Shown here: positions 1-6,467 of the stretch, piece after piece | How positions within the stretch are numbered: the first letter of the stretch is position 1 | How the letters are laid out: the number at the start of each line of letters is the position of its first letter | Source of the DNA: Schlegelella_A sp035493195 | Lineage (GTDB): Bacteria; Pseudomonadota; Gammaproteobacteria; Burkholderiales; Burkholderiaceae_C | Direction: 5' to 3' | Assembly (NCBI GenBank): GCA_035493195.1 | Contig: DATJIM010000134.1 | Coordinates: 1 to 22,025, forward strand | DNA length: 22,025 nucleotides | Program-made: the position numbers and the translations under genes | Notes under the pieces: generated by a model | What the model was told of the DNA's origin: nothing | The model's input: only the letters and a program-made list of their open reading frames with translations | Databases searched by the model: none

Positions 1-1
1 G

Positions 2-637
2 AACGCCGAGACGAAGCTCACGGAGATCAGCAGCATCGTTGGCAAGAATCACCCGCAACGGCTGCAACTCGAGGCCCAGATCGGTGAGCTCAAGCGGCAA
101 CTTGCCGCGGAGACGCGACGTGTGGCGGGCGGAGCGTCGACCTCGACCCGCGGCAGTGGCGAAAAGGTCGCGCAGCTGCAGGCCATGGTCGACGCCCAGA
201 AGAAGCAGCTGCTCTCGATGCGCTCCGACCGCGACCAGATCGCCGTCTACCAGCGCGACGTCGACGCCGCGCAGCGCGCCTACGACGCCGTCATCCAGCG
301 CCTCGGCGTCACCGACCTCGAGGGCAAGAACAACCAGGCGAACACGCGCCTGCTCAGCCCTGCAGTCGAACCGCTCGAGCCTTCGCGGCCGCGGATCCCG
401 CTCGGCATCGCCGCGTCGATCCTCGGCGGCCTCGCCGTCGGCATCCTCGCCGCGCTCGCCCTCGAGATGATGGATCGCCGCGTCCGCCTGCCGCAGGACC
501 TGATCGTCGTCTCCGGCGTGCCGGTGATCGGCGTGCTGAGGCCGCAGGGCTCGAAGCAGCCGATCTTCCGGCGCCTCCTGATGATCAACAACACGCCGAC
601 GCGTCCCGCGCTCGCGGCTCCGGTGATCCGCTCATGA
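2..637 (+). CDS. epsF: Chain-length determinant protein, EpsF type (5' truncated)
   Basis: This is the C-terminal 211 residues of a Wzz-like inner-membrane protein that sets polysaccharide chain length and works with the kinase encoded next. The frame is open from base 2, so the N-terminus and first membrane helix lie outside the window. Visible parts are a VGKNHPQ motif followed by a heptad-like, charged coiled-coil stretch, a long helical segment, and one hydrophobic helix of about 26 residues (IPLGIAASILGGLAVGILAA onward, roughly residues 137-162 of the fragment). A short cytoplasmic tail contains VPVIGVL. The KNHPQ motif and the C-terminal helix are typical of the EpsF/Wzz_C family. The ATG of epsG overlaps its TGA as ATGA. 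The assignment rests on these motifs and on the epsG-xrtB neighbours. Confidence 0.88.
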   Translation, partial: NAETKLTEISSIVGKNHPQRLQLEAQIGELKRQLAAETRRVAGGASTSTRGSGEKVAQLQAMVDAQKKQLLSMRSDRDQIAVYQRDVDAAQRAYDAVIQRLGVTDLEGKNNQANTRLLSPAVEPLEPSRPRIPLGIAASILGGLAVGILAALALEMMDRRVRLPQDLIVVSGVPVIGVLRPQGSKQPIFRRLLMINNTPTRPALAAPVIRS

Positions 638-1545
638 AGACTGCGGTTTCGATGCTCGGCACGCCGGCGCGCGCGACGCGCACGCTCGGCGCCATCCTGA
701 TCGATGGCGGCCAGTTAAAGCCCGAGGACGCCGAACGCGTCCTCCAGTACCAGAAGCAGCAGAACCTGCGCTTCGGCGAAGCGGCGCTCAGGCTCGGCCT
801 CATCAGCGAAGCCGACATCCAGTTCGCGCTGTCGCGCCAGTTCGCCTACGCGTACCTGCGCCGCACGCCGGGCGAGATGCGGCCGCTCAGCGACGAGCTC
901 GTCGCCGCGTACCAGCCGTTCAGCTCGCGCGTCGAGCAGCTGCGCGCCATCCGCAGCCAGCTCATGCTGCGCTGGTTCGACCGCGCCGAGGAGCGCCAGG
1001 TGCTCACGGTCGTCGGTGCCGAGCGCGGCGAAGGCCGCAGCTATCTCGCCGCCAACCTCGCGATCGTCTTTTCGCAGCTCGGCGAGCGCACGCTGCTCGT
1101 CGACGCCGACATGCGCGAGCCGCGGCAGCACTTCATGTTCCACCTCGAGAACCAGATCGGCTTCTCGACCTTGCTCGCCGGCCGGTCGCGCGAGGAGGCG
1201 ATCGTCCGCATTTCGGATCTCGCGGGCCTTTCGGTGCTCCCGGCCGGGCCGACGCCGCCGAACCCGCTCGAGCTCCTCAACCGGCTGAACTTCGATGAGT
1301 TCATGATCCAGGCCAAGGGCGCGTACGACGTCGTCATCGTCGACACGCCGGCGATGACGAGCGGCGAGGATGCGGCGATGATCGCCGTCCGTACCGGCGC
1401 GGCGCTCGCGGTCGCGCGCGCCGGGTCGACCCGAGTCGCCGCCTACACCGATCTCGTGCAGGGCCTGATGGACGCCGGCGTCGCCGTCGTCGGTTCGGTC
1501 CTCAACGAAGTGCCACTCAGGAACGGCAAGAAGAAGCTCAAGTGA
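634..1545 (+). CDS. epsG: Chain-length determinant tyrosine-kinase-like ATPase, EpsG type, with N-terminal MshEN-like domain
   Basis: This 303-residue cytoplasmic P-loop protein is the expected partner of EpsF. It resembles bacterial BY-kinases of the CpsD/Wzc C-terminal type. The nucleotide-binding part shows a Walker A-like G-x3-G-E-G-R-S at 128-136, where Arg135 stands in the usual Lys position, a Walker A' LLVDADMR at 154-161 and a Walker B VVIVDTP at 233-239. The C-terminus (GKKKLK) lacks the tyrosine cluster seen in many BY-kinases. Residues 16-69 hold two similar 24-residue units separated by five residues (TLG...QYQ at 17-40 and RFG...SRQ at 46-69), the pattern of MshEN domains, some of which bind cyclic di-GMP. 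The start is set by ATGA overlap with epsF. The gene is probably translated from the same mRNA as epsF and xrtB. Confidence 0.9.
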   Translation: MKTAVSMLGTPARATRTLGAILIDGGQLKPEDAERVLQYQKQQNLRFGEAALRLGLISEADIQFALSRQFAYAYLRRTPGEMRPLSDELVAAYQPFSSRVEQLRAIRSQLMLRWFDRAEERQVLTVVGAERGEGRSYLAANLAIVFSQLGERTLLVDADMREPRQHFMFHLENQIGFSTLLAGRSREEAIVRISDLAGLSVLPAGPTPPNPLELLNRLNFDEFMIQAKGAYDVVIVDTPAMTSGEDAAMIAVRTGAALAVARAGSTRVAAYTDLVQGLMDAGVAVVGSVLNEVPLRNGKKKLK

Positions 1546-2465
1546 GCAGCGTCCTCCCCGGCGCGGGCATGAAGCGTCTGGCGATCGGCCAATCCGAGCT
1601 GCCATGGTGGATCGCGCTCGGCGGCTTCGCCGCGATGTACCTGCCGCTCTATTGGTGGGCGGCGTTCAGCGAAAACGCGCTCTGGCAGACCGACGAGCAC
1701 GGCCACGGCGCGCTGATCCTGCTCGTGCTCGTCTGGCTGTTCTGGGGGATGCGCGAGGCGATCTTCGCCGCGCCGACGCGACCCTCGCGCGGGCTCGGCT
1801 GGACGCTCTTCGCGATCGGCCTCCTGCTCTACGTCATCGGCCGCGTCGTCGGCATCGCGATCTTCATGTTCGGCTCGCAGCCGTTCATCGTTGCCGCGAT
1901 CCTGCTCCTGCTGCGCGGCCCCGACGCGATCCGGATCGCGTGGTTCGCGCTCTTCTACTTCATCTTCATGATCCCGCTGCCGGGCATCTTCGTCGACACG
2001 GTCACGGGCCCGCTCAAGCAGTGGATCTCGGCGATCGTCGTCGAGCTGCTCTATCGCGTCGGCTATCCGATCAGCCGGACCGGCGTCATCATCTCGATCG
2101 GCCAATACCAGATGCTCGTCGCCGACGCCTGCTCAGGCCTCCATTCGATGTACAGCCTGTCGGCGCTCGGCACGCTCTTCATGTACATCATGGGCAGGAA
2201 GAGCTTCCTTCACAACGCGCTCATGCTCGCGAGCATCCTGCCGATCGCGTTCGCGGCGAACGTCGTCCGCGTCATCGCGCTGGTGCTGATCACGTATCAC
2301 TTCGGCGACGAGGCCGGGCAGGGGTTCCTGCACGGCGCCGCGGGCATCGTTCTGATGCTCGTCGCGCTGCTGCTGTTCTTCGCGCTCGACTCGCTGCTCG
2401 AGCGCATCCTGCCGCCTCGGCGGCCGCCGCCCGCAACGGCAACGCCGGCCAGCGCCGGCAGCTGA
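1542..2465 (+). CDS. xrtB: Exosortase B (integral-membrane cysteine transpeptidase-like)
   Basis: Exosortases process and sort PEP-CTERM proteins during export and are usually encoded in exopolysaccharide loci. This 307-residue protein has about eight hydrophobic segments. It shows the family active-site pattern: Cys197 in DACSGLHS, Arg243 in ANVVRV and His264 in FLHGAAG. The B-type call rests mainly on the epsF-epsG-xrtB-epsI gene set. The chosen start is a GTG at 1542, which overlaps the epsG TGA as GTGA, the habit of most junctions here. An ATG at 1569, nine codons later, is a possible alternative, and neither has a clear Shine-Dalgarno. The C-terminal tail is proline- and alanine-rich. 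It is convergent with epsI, with one base between the stops. No PEP-CTERM substrate is visible in the window. Confidence 0.92.
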   Translation: MSSVLPGAGMKRLAIGQSELPWWIALGGFAAMYLPLYWWAAFSENALWQTDEHGHGALILLVLVWLFWGMREAIFAAPTRPSRGLGWTLFAIGLLLYVIGRVVGIAIFMFGSQPFIVAAILLLLRGPDAIRIAWFALFYFIFMIPLPGIFVDTVTGPLKQWISAIVVELLYRVGYPISRTGVIISIGQYQMLVADACSGLHSMYSLSALGTLFMYIMGRKSFLHNALMLASILPIAFAANVVRVIALVLITYHFGDEAGQGFLHGAAGIVLMLVALLLFFALDSLLERILPPRRPPPATATPASAGS

Positions 2466-2466
2466 A

Positions 2467-3153
2467 TCAGCTCGGCTGGGCCGGCGCGATGCCGCTCAGC
2501 TGCCGCCGCGTCTCCGCGGGGACCGTGCCCATCAGGTCGTCGACGAAGCGCTGCTGCATCTTGAACGCGCGCTCGGGATCCTTGTCGATCGACGAGATGC
2601 GAAAGAGAAGCCCGTCGGGGATCTGGCCGGTGAGCATGAGGCGGAACTCCATCATCCGCTTGTCGAACTGGTTGCGGATGACGTGGTCGCCGACGGTCAG
2701 CCAGTACGTGACGGGCTCGTCGCGCGGGCCCATGTTCGTCGTCAGGCGACGGACGTGGATCGCGCCGCTCGACGTGTCGAGGTCGCCGTCCTGCAGGGTC
2801 GACACCTTGAAGCCCTGCGCCGGATAGCAGACCTCGGGTCGATGCGCCTGCAGCCCGCCGCGCTGGTCGCTGCCGTACGCCATCGACAGCATGATGCGAT
2901 AGCCCTGCTTGTTGGCATAGGTCCTCGTCAGGAGCTGGTCGTAGATCGAGTCGAGCAGCTTCTGCGTTTGCGGGTCGACGATCTGGCCGCTTTGCTCGCG
3001 AACCTCGGCCCACTCGCCGAACTGCTTCGGAACCGCGGTCTCGAGCTTGGGGAAGTTGCTCGCGTTGTTGCGGCTCGGCTTGCCTGCGACGCCCGCGATC
3101 GCCGCGCCGCACATCAGCGCCGCCAGAATCCATGCGGTCGATTTCAGCTGCAT
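2467..3153 (-). CDS. epsI: EpsI-type exosortase-associated protein
   Basis: This 228-residue protein belongs to the EpsI family, which accompanies exosortases and is sometimes fused to them. Its biochemical role is unclear, possibly periplasmic. Evidence is an N-terminal hydrophobic segment (AWILAALMCGAAIAGVAG, about 7-24) acting as signal anchor or signal peptide, the hallmark HRPEVCYPAQGF at 104-115 with His104 and Cys109, and a WLTVGDHVIRNQFDKR segment near 151-166. The length fits the B-type family. The ATG is preceded by GAGGA at 3164-3160 with a six-base spacer, which decides the start against an open frame reaching back to 3519. Unusually, it lies opposite to xrtB instead of directly downstream on the same strand. 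Confidence 0.9.
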   Translation of the reverse strand: MQLKSTAWILAALMCGAAIAGVAGKPSRNNASNFPKLETAVPKQFGEWAEVREQSGQIVDPQTQKLLDSIYDQLLTRTYANKQGYRIMLSMAYGSDQRGGLQAHRPEVCYPAQGFKVSTLQDGDLDTSSGAIHVRRLTTNMGPRDEPVTYWLTVGDHVIRNQFDKRMMEFRLMLTGQIPDGLLFRISSIDKDPERAFKMQQRFVDDLMGTVPAETRRQLSGIAPAQPS

Positions 3154-3271
3154 ACGAATTCCTCGGGTGTCGGCGCCGGCCTGCCGAATCGATTGTCGCC
3201 CCGAACCGAATTCGCCGGCGTGACACAAGGTGACCGCCGGCGCCAAAGGGCCGGAAGGATCCGCCCGCTTC
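3154..3271. promoter_or_regulatory. Divergent spacer between epsI and an acyltransferase gene
   Basis: This 118-base spacer should hold promoters for both flanking genes if they are transcribed independently. It contains a 9-base inverted repeat, GGCGCCGGC at 3172-3180 and GCCGGCGCC at 3236-3244, and two GAATTC hexamers near 3157 and 3209. I could not find a convincing -35/-10 or sigma-54 pair on either strand. The inverted repeat is GC-only and could be chance in this genome. Confidence 0.35.
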
Positions 3272-4369
3272 ATGGAAAACGCCGTGCGGCAGAATTTCCC
3301 GATGCCGGATCGCAGGCCGTCGCCAGGGTCGCAGGTGATCCTGCCGATCCAGTACCTCCGCGGCGTCGCCGCGTCGATGGTCGTCTGGCACCACGCCGCC
3401 GGCCAGGTCCGCGGCATGGCGGCGCAGGTGCCGTGGGAGTTCGGCACCTCGGGGGTCGACCTTTTCTTCGTCATCAGCGGCTTCATCATGGTCGTGACGA
3501 CGTCGGGCGGCCGGGTCACCCCGACCGAGTTCTGGCGGCGGCGGATCGTCCGCGTCGTCCCGCTCTACTGGCTCTTGACGTTGCTGATGGTCGCCGTCGC
3601 GCTCGTCGCGCCGGGACTTTTCAAGACGCTGAAGGTGCAGGCCTGGACGCTCGTCGAGAGCCTGCTCTTCATCCCGCACTTCTCGCAGAGCTTCCCGGGC
3701 GTCGTCTGGCCGCTGCTCGTTCCCGGCTGGACGCTCAACTTCGAGATGTTCTTCTACTTGATCTTCGGTCTCGCGCTCTTTCTCCCCGAGCGCAGGCGCC
3801 TGCTGCCGCTCGTCGCGTTCTTCGTCGTGCTCACCGCGATCGGCCTCGTCTTCGGGCCGTTCGCTTCGGCGGCAGCCCAGACCTACACGCATCCGATGCT
3901 GCTCGAGTTCGCCGCCGGGGCGTCGATCGGTGCCTGGTGGCTGAGCGGGCGCTGGCGGCTGCCGGAGTCGACGACGTGGCTGCTGATCGGCGCCGGCTTC
4001 GTGCTGCTGCTGCTGCGCGACCGCGAGCCGCTCGGCACCTCGACGCAGATCGTCGGCGCGGTCCTCGTCGTCGTCGGCGCGCTCGACGCGCGCTTCGCGG
4101 CGTGGCGCAGCCGGCTCCTGCTCGCGCTCGGCGACTCGTCGTACTCGCTCTACCTGACGCACATCTTCACGCTCGGGGCGCTGCGCGTCGCCTGGAACCA
4201 CCTGCTGCCTGCGCCGCCGACGGTCGCGGCGACGATCGTCTTCATGCTGATCTCGCTCGTCGTCTGCGCCGTGGTCGGCTGGCTCGTCTACGGTTGGGTC
4301 GAGGCGCCGCTCCTCGCGCGGCTGAACCGGCGCAAGGAGCGCGTCGTGCAGACGCTCGCGGCACCGTGA
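3272..4369 (+). CDS. Acyltransferase 3 family membrane O-acyltransferase (first of three)
   Basis: This integral-membrane acyltransferase of about 365 residues probably transfers acetyl or another acyl group to a sugar hydroxyl of the polysaccharide or its lipid-linked precursor. The first helix carries the family signature: Arg30 of QYLRGVAA and a His pair at 40-41 in VVWHHAA, about ten residues later. Next come GVDLFFVISGFIM and a FWRRRIVRVVPLYWL segment, both typical of the family, and about ten hydrophobic helices in all. SYSLYLTHIF near the C-terminus is another family motif. The start is uncertain: the ATG at 3272 has GGAAGGA 12 bases upstream; ATG 3302 and GTG 3230 are in frame. It stands alone between two minus-strand genes and converges with the hydrolase gene. 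Confidence 0.85.
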   Translation: MENAVRQNFPMPDRRPSPGSQVILPIQYLRGVAASMVVWHHAAGQVRGMAAQVPWEFGTSGVDLFFVISGFIMVVTTSGGRVTPTEFWRRRIVRVVPLYWLLTLLMVAVALVAPGLFKTLKVQAWTLVESLLFIPHFSQSFPGVVWPLLVPGWTLNFEMFFYLIFGLALFLPERRRLLPLVAFFVVLTAIGLVFGPFASAAAQTYTHPMLLEFAAGASIGAWWLSGRWRLPESTTWLLIGAGFVLLLLRDREPLGTSTQIVGAVLVVVGALDARFAAWRSRLLLALGDSSYSLYLTHIFTLGALRVAWNHLLPAPPTVAATIVFMLISLVVCAVVGWLVYGWVEAPLLARLNRRKERVVQTLAAP

Positions 4370-4381
4370 GCCGCGGCACCG
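4357..4381. repeat. Short direct repeat across a convergent gene end
   Basis: The decamer CGCGGCACCG occurs at 4357-4366 and 4372-4381 (period 15), spanning the acyltransferase stop codon and ending just before the stop of the opposing hydrolase gene. It may be a small tandem duplication. It also allows only a weak 5-bp hairpin (GCGGC/GCCGC), so it is not a good terminator. Confidence 0.4.
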
Positions 4382-4382
4382 G

Positions 4383-6242
4383 CTAGAGCGACCTCCACCA
4401 GCGATAGCGCGGCGTGTCGGCCGCGTAGACGCTCGACTTCAGTCCCCACATCGTCACGTACGTTCCCTGGCTGTAGCCGGCGAAGTCGTAGAGGTGGCAC
4501 GCGGCGCGGAGCTTTCCCGCGCCGACGGTCGCGGCGAAGAAGCGCTCGTACATCGCTCGGCCCGCCGGGCCGTCGAGGTACGCCTTGATGCGCGTGCCGA
4601 AGTCCTGCGTCCGACTGAAGTTGTCGAGCGCAAAGACCCGGCCGGGCGCGCCGGCGTCGAGGACGATCGCCCCGGCGCCGGTGTCGTTCACGTCGGCGCG
4701 CAACGCCGCTTCGCTCGCGAAGAGCCAAGCCCGTTTCGCGTCCTTCGCCTTGGCATAGACGGGCGTTCCGCGCCGATGTCCCCGGATCGGGAAGGCGTCG
4801 CCGAACAGCAGCCAGGCGTCGCCATCGCTGAACGACGCCGGCGTCGACGCGTGCCAGACGAACGCGTTCTCGTCCGGCGAGACCGAGCCGAGGTACGTCG
4901 TTCCGGCAAATCCTGCGATCGAGGCGATGCAGCCCTGCCCCCATTCGTAGCTCGAGCACGAAAGCCCGGCGCGCAGCGAGCGCGCATAGCGCAGCAACGT
5001 CGCGAGCCGCGCTGCCGCGATCGCCTGGCCGTTGGCGAACAGCGCGTCGATCGCCGCGTCGCTCTGCCGCTTCCAGTCGATGTTCTTCAGCCGCGTGTGG
5101 AACAGCTCCCCCGAGCCGTCGATCGCCGTCGTCGTCGCCGGCGTCACGTACAAGCCGATGCGCAGCTCGTCGACGATCGCGTGCAGCGGAGCGCCGCGCT
5201 CGACGAGCCCGTCGCGGTCGACGTGGCGCATCGCGCGGTCGAACCAGCTTCCGGGCCAGAAGCCGTCGGCCGCCTGGCCGCAGAACACCCTGCGGATCCG
5301 CTCGCGCGGCAACGCCGCGGCGAGAGCGCGGAACCACATCAGCGCCTTCTGCGCCTCGGCCTGCGGCGCGTCGAGCGGCGGCGACTGCGACTTGCCGAAG
5401 ACGTTGCCGAGCCAGTCGCGCGCGTTGTAGCTCGCGTTCCAGTTCTCGTTGCCGATCTCGGCGTCGACGACCCCGGTGAACTCGGCGACACTCGCGATCT
5501 GTCGCGCGATCTCGTCGTAGAGCGCCTGCGTGCCGCGGATCGGCACCGGCGCGTGAAGGTCGCAGCCGAGCTTCGCGGCGAGCCTCGCTGCGACGGTGTA
5601 CGGCATGCCGCCGGTCGACGCGTCCTCGTTCGCGCACCACGACTGATTCGCCTCGCGCCGCAGCTGCGTCGCGCTCGCGACGACGCTGTTCTCGATCGCC
5701 ATCGGCTTCATCGTGCGGACGCACGCGAGGCGAGGGCCGCACGCGGCGATCCAGTCGGGATTGAAGATCTCGCCGCCGTCGAGCGGCGACTCGTGCGACG
5801 CGTGGCAGACGACGAGGCCGCGGATGTCGACCGGCGACCGGCTGTCGTTGCTGAACGCGAGCTTGAGCTGCCCGCTGGTCTGGTCCGACACCTGCTGCAG
5901 CTCGAAGGTGCGCCGGTTGCCCTCCTGCGGCCCGATCGACGCGCCGGCGCAGACGATCGTCAGCGTCGCGGGGCCGCCGCTCCACTTGACGACGTAACGC
6001 CCGGTCTTGACCTTCTGGTACGTGCCGCCGAAGCCGAACCAGACGTTCATCGCGATCGTCCGCCCCGGCGGCAACGCCTGCACCTCGCCGTTGGCGTCGA
6101 CGAACGGCTGGCTCCAGTTGTCGATCGTGCCTTTGACGAGGTTGATGTACGGCTGGTACGCGTCCCAGCCGACCGTCGGTCCCATGTTGAGCGCGGCGAC
6201 GCGCGGCGGCTCGGTCGCGGCGGCACGAGCGGGCGAGTTCAC
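4383..6242 (-). CDS. Glycoside-hydrolase-like (TIM-barrel, clan A type) protein
   Basis: A protein of about 619 residues with features of a retaining clan-A glycoside hydrolase. EIGNENWN places an Asn-Glu pair at 265-266 (candidate acid/base Glu266), and SSYEWGQG places a Glu at 433 (candidate nucleophile); the segment IFNPDWIAACGPRLACVRTMKPM around 159-181 is strand-like. The N-terminal region looks like a beta-rich domain. A role cutting or trimming the polysaccharide, as PslG or similar hydrolases do in other loci, is inference. The start is uncertain: GTG 6242 keeps the conserved-looking VAALNMGPTVGW start and leaves the hairpins at 6273-6335 outside the gene, while ATG 6185 and GTG 6365 are alternatives. 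No start gives an obvious signal peptide, which is odd for such an enzyme. It has no partner gene on its own strand. Confidence 0.75.
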   Translation of the reverse strand: MNSPARAAATEPPRVAALNMGPTVGWDAYQPYINLVKGTIDNWSQPFVDANGEVQALPPGRTIAMNVWFGFGGTYQKVKTGRYVVKWSGGPATLTIVCAGASIGPQEGNRRTFELQQVSDQTSGQLKLAFSNDSRSPVDIRGLVVCHASHESPLDGGEIFNPDWIAACGPRLACVRTMKPMAIENSVVASATQLRREANQSWCANEDASTGGMPYTVAARLAAKLGCDLHAPVPIRGTQALYDEIARQIASVAEFTGVVDAEIGNENWNASYNARDWLGNVFGKSQSPPLDAPQAEAQKALMWFRALAAALPRERIRRVFCGQAADGFWPGSWFDRAMRHVDRDGLVERGAPLHAIVDELRIGLYVTPATTTAIDGSGELFHTRLKNIDWKRQSDAAIDALFANGQAIAAARLATLLRYARSLRAGLSCSSYEWGQGCIASIAGFAGTTYLGSVSPDENAFVWHASTPASFSDGDAWLLFGDAFPIRGHRRGTPVYAKAKDAKRAWLFASEAALRADVNDTGAGAIVLDAGAPGRVFALDNFSRTQDFGTRIKAYLDGPAGRAMYERFFAATVGAGKLRAACHLYDFAGYSQGTYVTMWGLKSSVYAADTPRYRWWRSL

Positions 6243-6272
6243 GCTGTCGGCACGCCGTTCGCTACAGGAGCG

Positions 6273-6298
6273 CCGACCCCCGTGCCCGCGGGGGTCGG
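6273..6298. terminator. Perfect 10-bp GC-rich hairpin
   Basis: CCGACCCCCG at 6273-6282 and CGGGGGTCGG at 6289-6298 form a perfect 10-bp stem with a six-base loop (TGCCCG). No T-run follows on either strand, so a canonical intrinsic terminator is unlikely. It could be a 5' leader structure of the hydrolase mRNA, a pause or attenuation element, or part of a small RNA. The inverted repeat is certain and its function is a guess. Confidence 0.4.
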
Positions 6299-6316
6299 GC
6301 GCGAGGGCTGCGAACC

Positions 6317-6335
6317 GATCGCGGCAGCCGCGATC
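6317..6335. repeat. Perfect 8-bp inverted repeat with 3-base loop
   Basis: GATCGCGG-CAG-CCGCGATC, 18 bases after the preceding hairpin. It may be an operator (dyad symmetric, 19 bases) or an RNA stem-loop. If the hydrolase started at GTG 6365, both hairpins would be inside its coding region, which argues for the later start. Confidence 0.5.
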
Positions 6336-6456
6336 TGCCGTCTGCAAAGAGCGGACGTTGCGCACACGGGGCGATCCCCGCAGGGTGCAAACGACCCCCC
6401 GGTCGGCGACAATCCGCCCTCGGGCCCGATTTGAAGAACGTCGCCCCGCACGTCAC

Positions 6457-6460
6457 GGAG
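6457..6460 (+). promoter_or_regulatory. Ribosome binding site deciding a TTG start
   Basis: GGAG lies seven bases before the TTG at 6468. The next in-frame ATG (codon 71) would remove conserved sequence, so this site supports the unusual TTG initiation codon of the oxygenase gene. Confidence 0.65.
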
Positions 6461-6467
6461 TTTTCCC

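Larger units (their letters stand above)
6243..6467. promoter_or_regulatory. Hairpin-rich divergent spacer
   Basis: This 225-base stretch separates the minus-strand hydrolase gene from the plus-strand oxygenase gene. It contains no convincing protein. Besides the two strong inverted repeats listed separately, there are two weaker ones, CGGGG-CGAT-CCCCG at 6367-6380 and CGACC-CCCC-GGTCG at 6392-6405. A -10-like GACAAT lies at 6408-6413 on the plus strand, but I see no good -35 partner. The oxygenase ribosome-binding site is at the right end. It probably holds the promoter of the long biosynthetic run. Confidence 0.45.

Noticed and set aside
3172..3244. The 9-bp inverted repeat as a specific operator
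   Set aside because: The arms are GC-only, far apart (55 bases) and contain the self-complementary GGCGCC, so chance is a sufficient explanation.
2297..4201. A 634-codon minus-strand frame crossing xrtB, epsI and the first acyltransferase
   Set aside because: The composition is highly charged and repetitive, and it is in a different frame from the clear EpsI protein on the same strand.
4357..4381. The 10-base direct repeat as an attachment site or target-site duplication
   Set aside because: The copies are only five bases apart with no mobile element between them.
6273..6298. An intrinsic terminator
   Set aside because: The stem is strong but lacks a T-run on either strand and lies between divergent gene starts, where no transcript should end. 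I kept it as a structure of unknown role.
4494..6434. A 646-codon open frame on the plus strand opposite the hydrolase gene
   Set aside because: Its translation is dominated by Arg, Ala, Asp and Val with no domain motif; the minus-strand frame has catalytic-type motifs. Long antisense frames are expected at this GC content.
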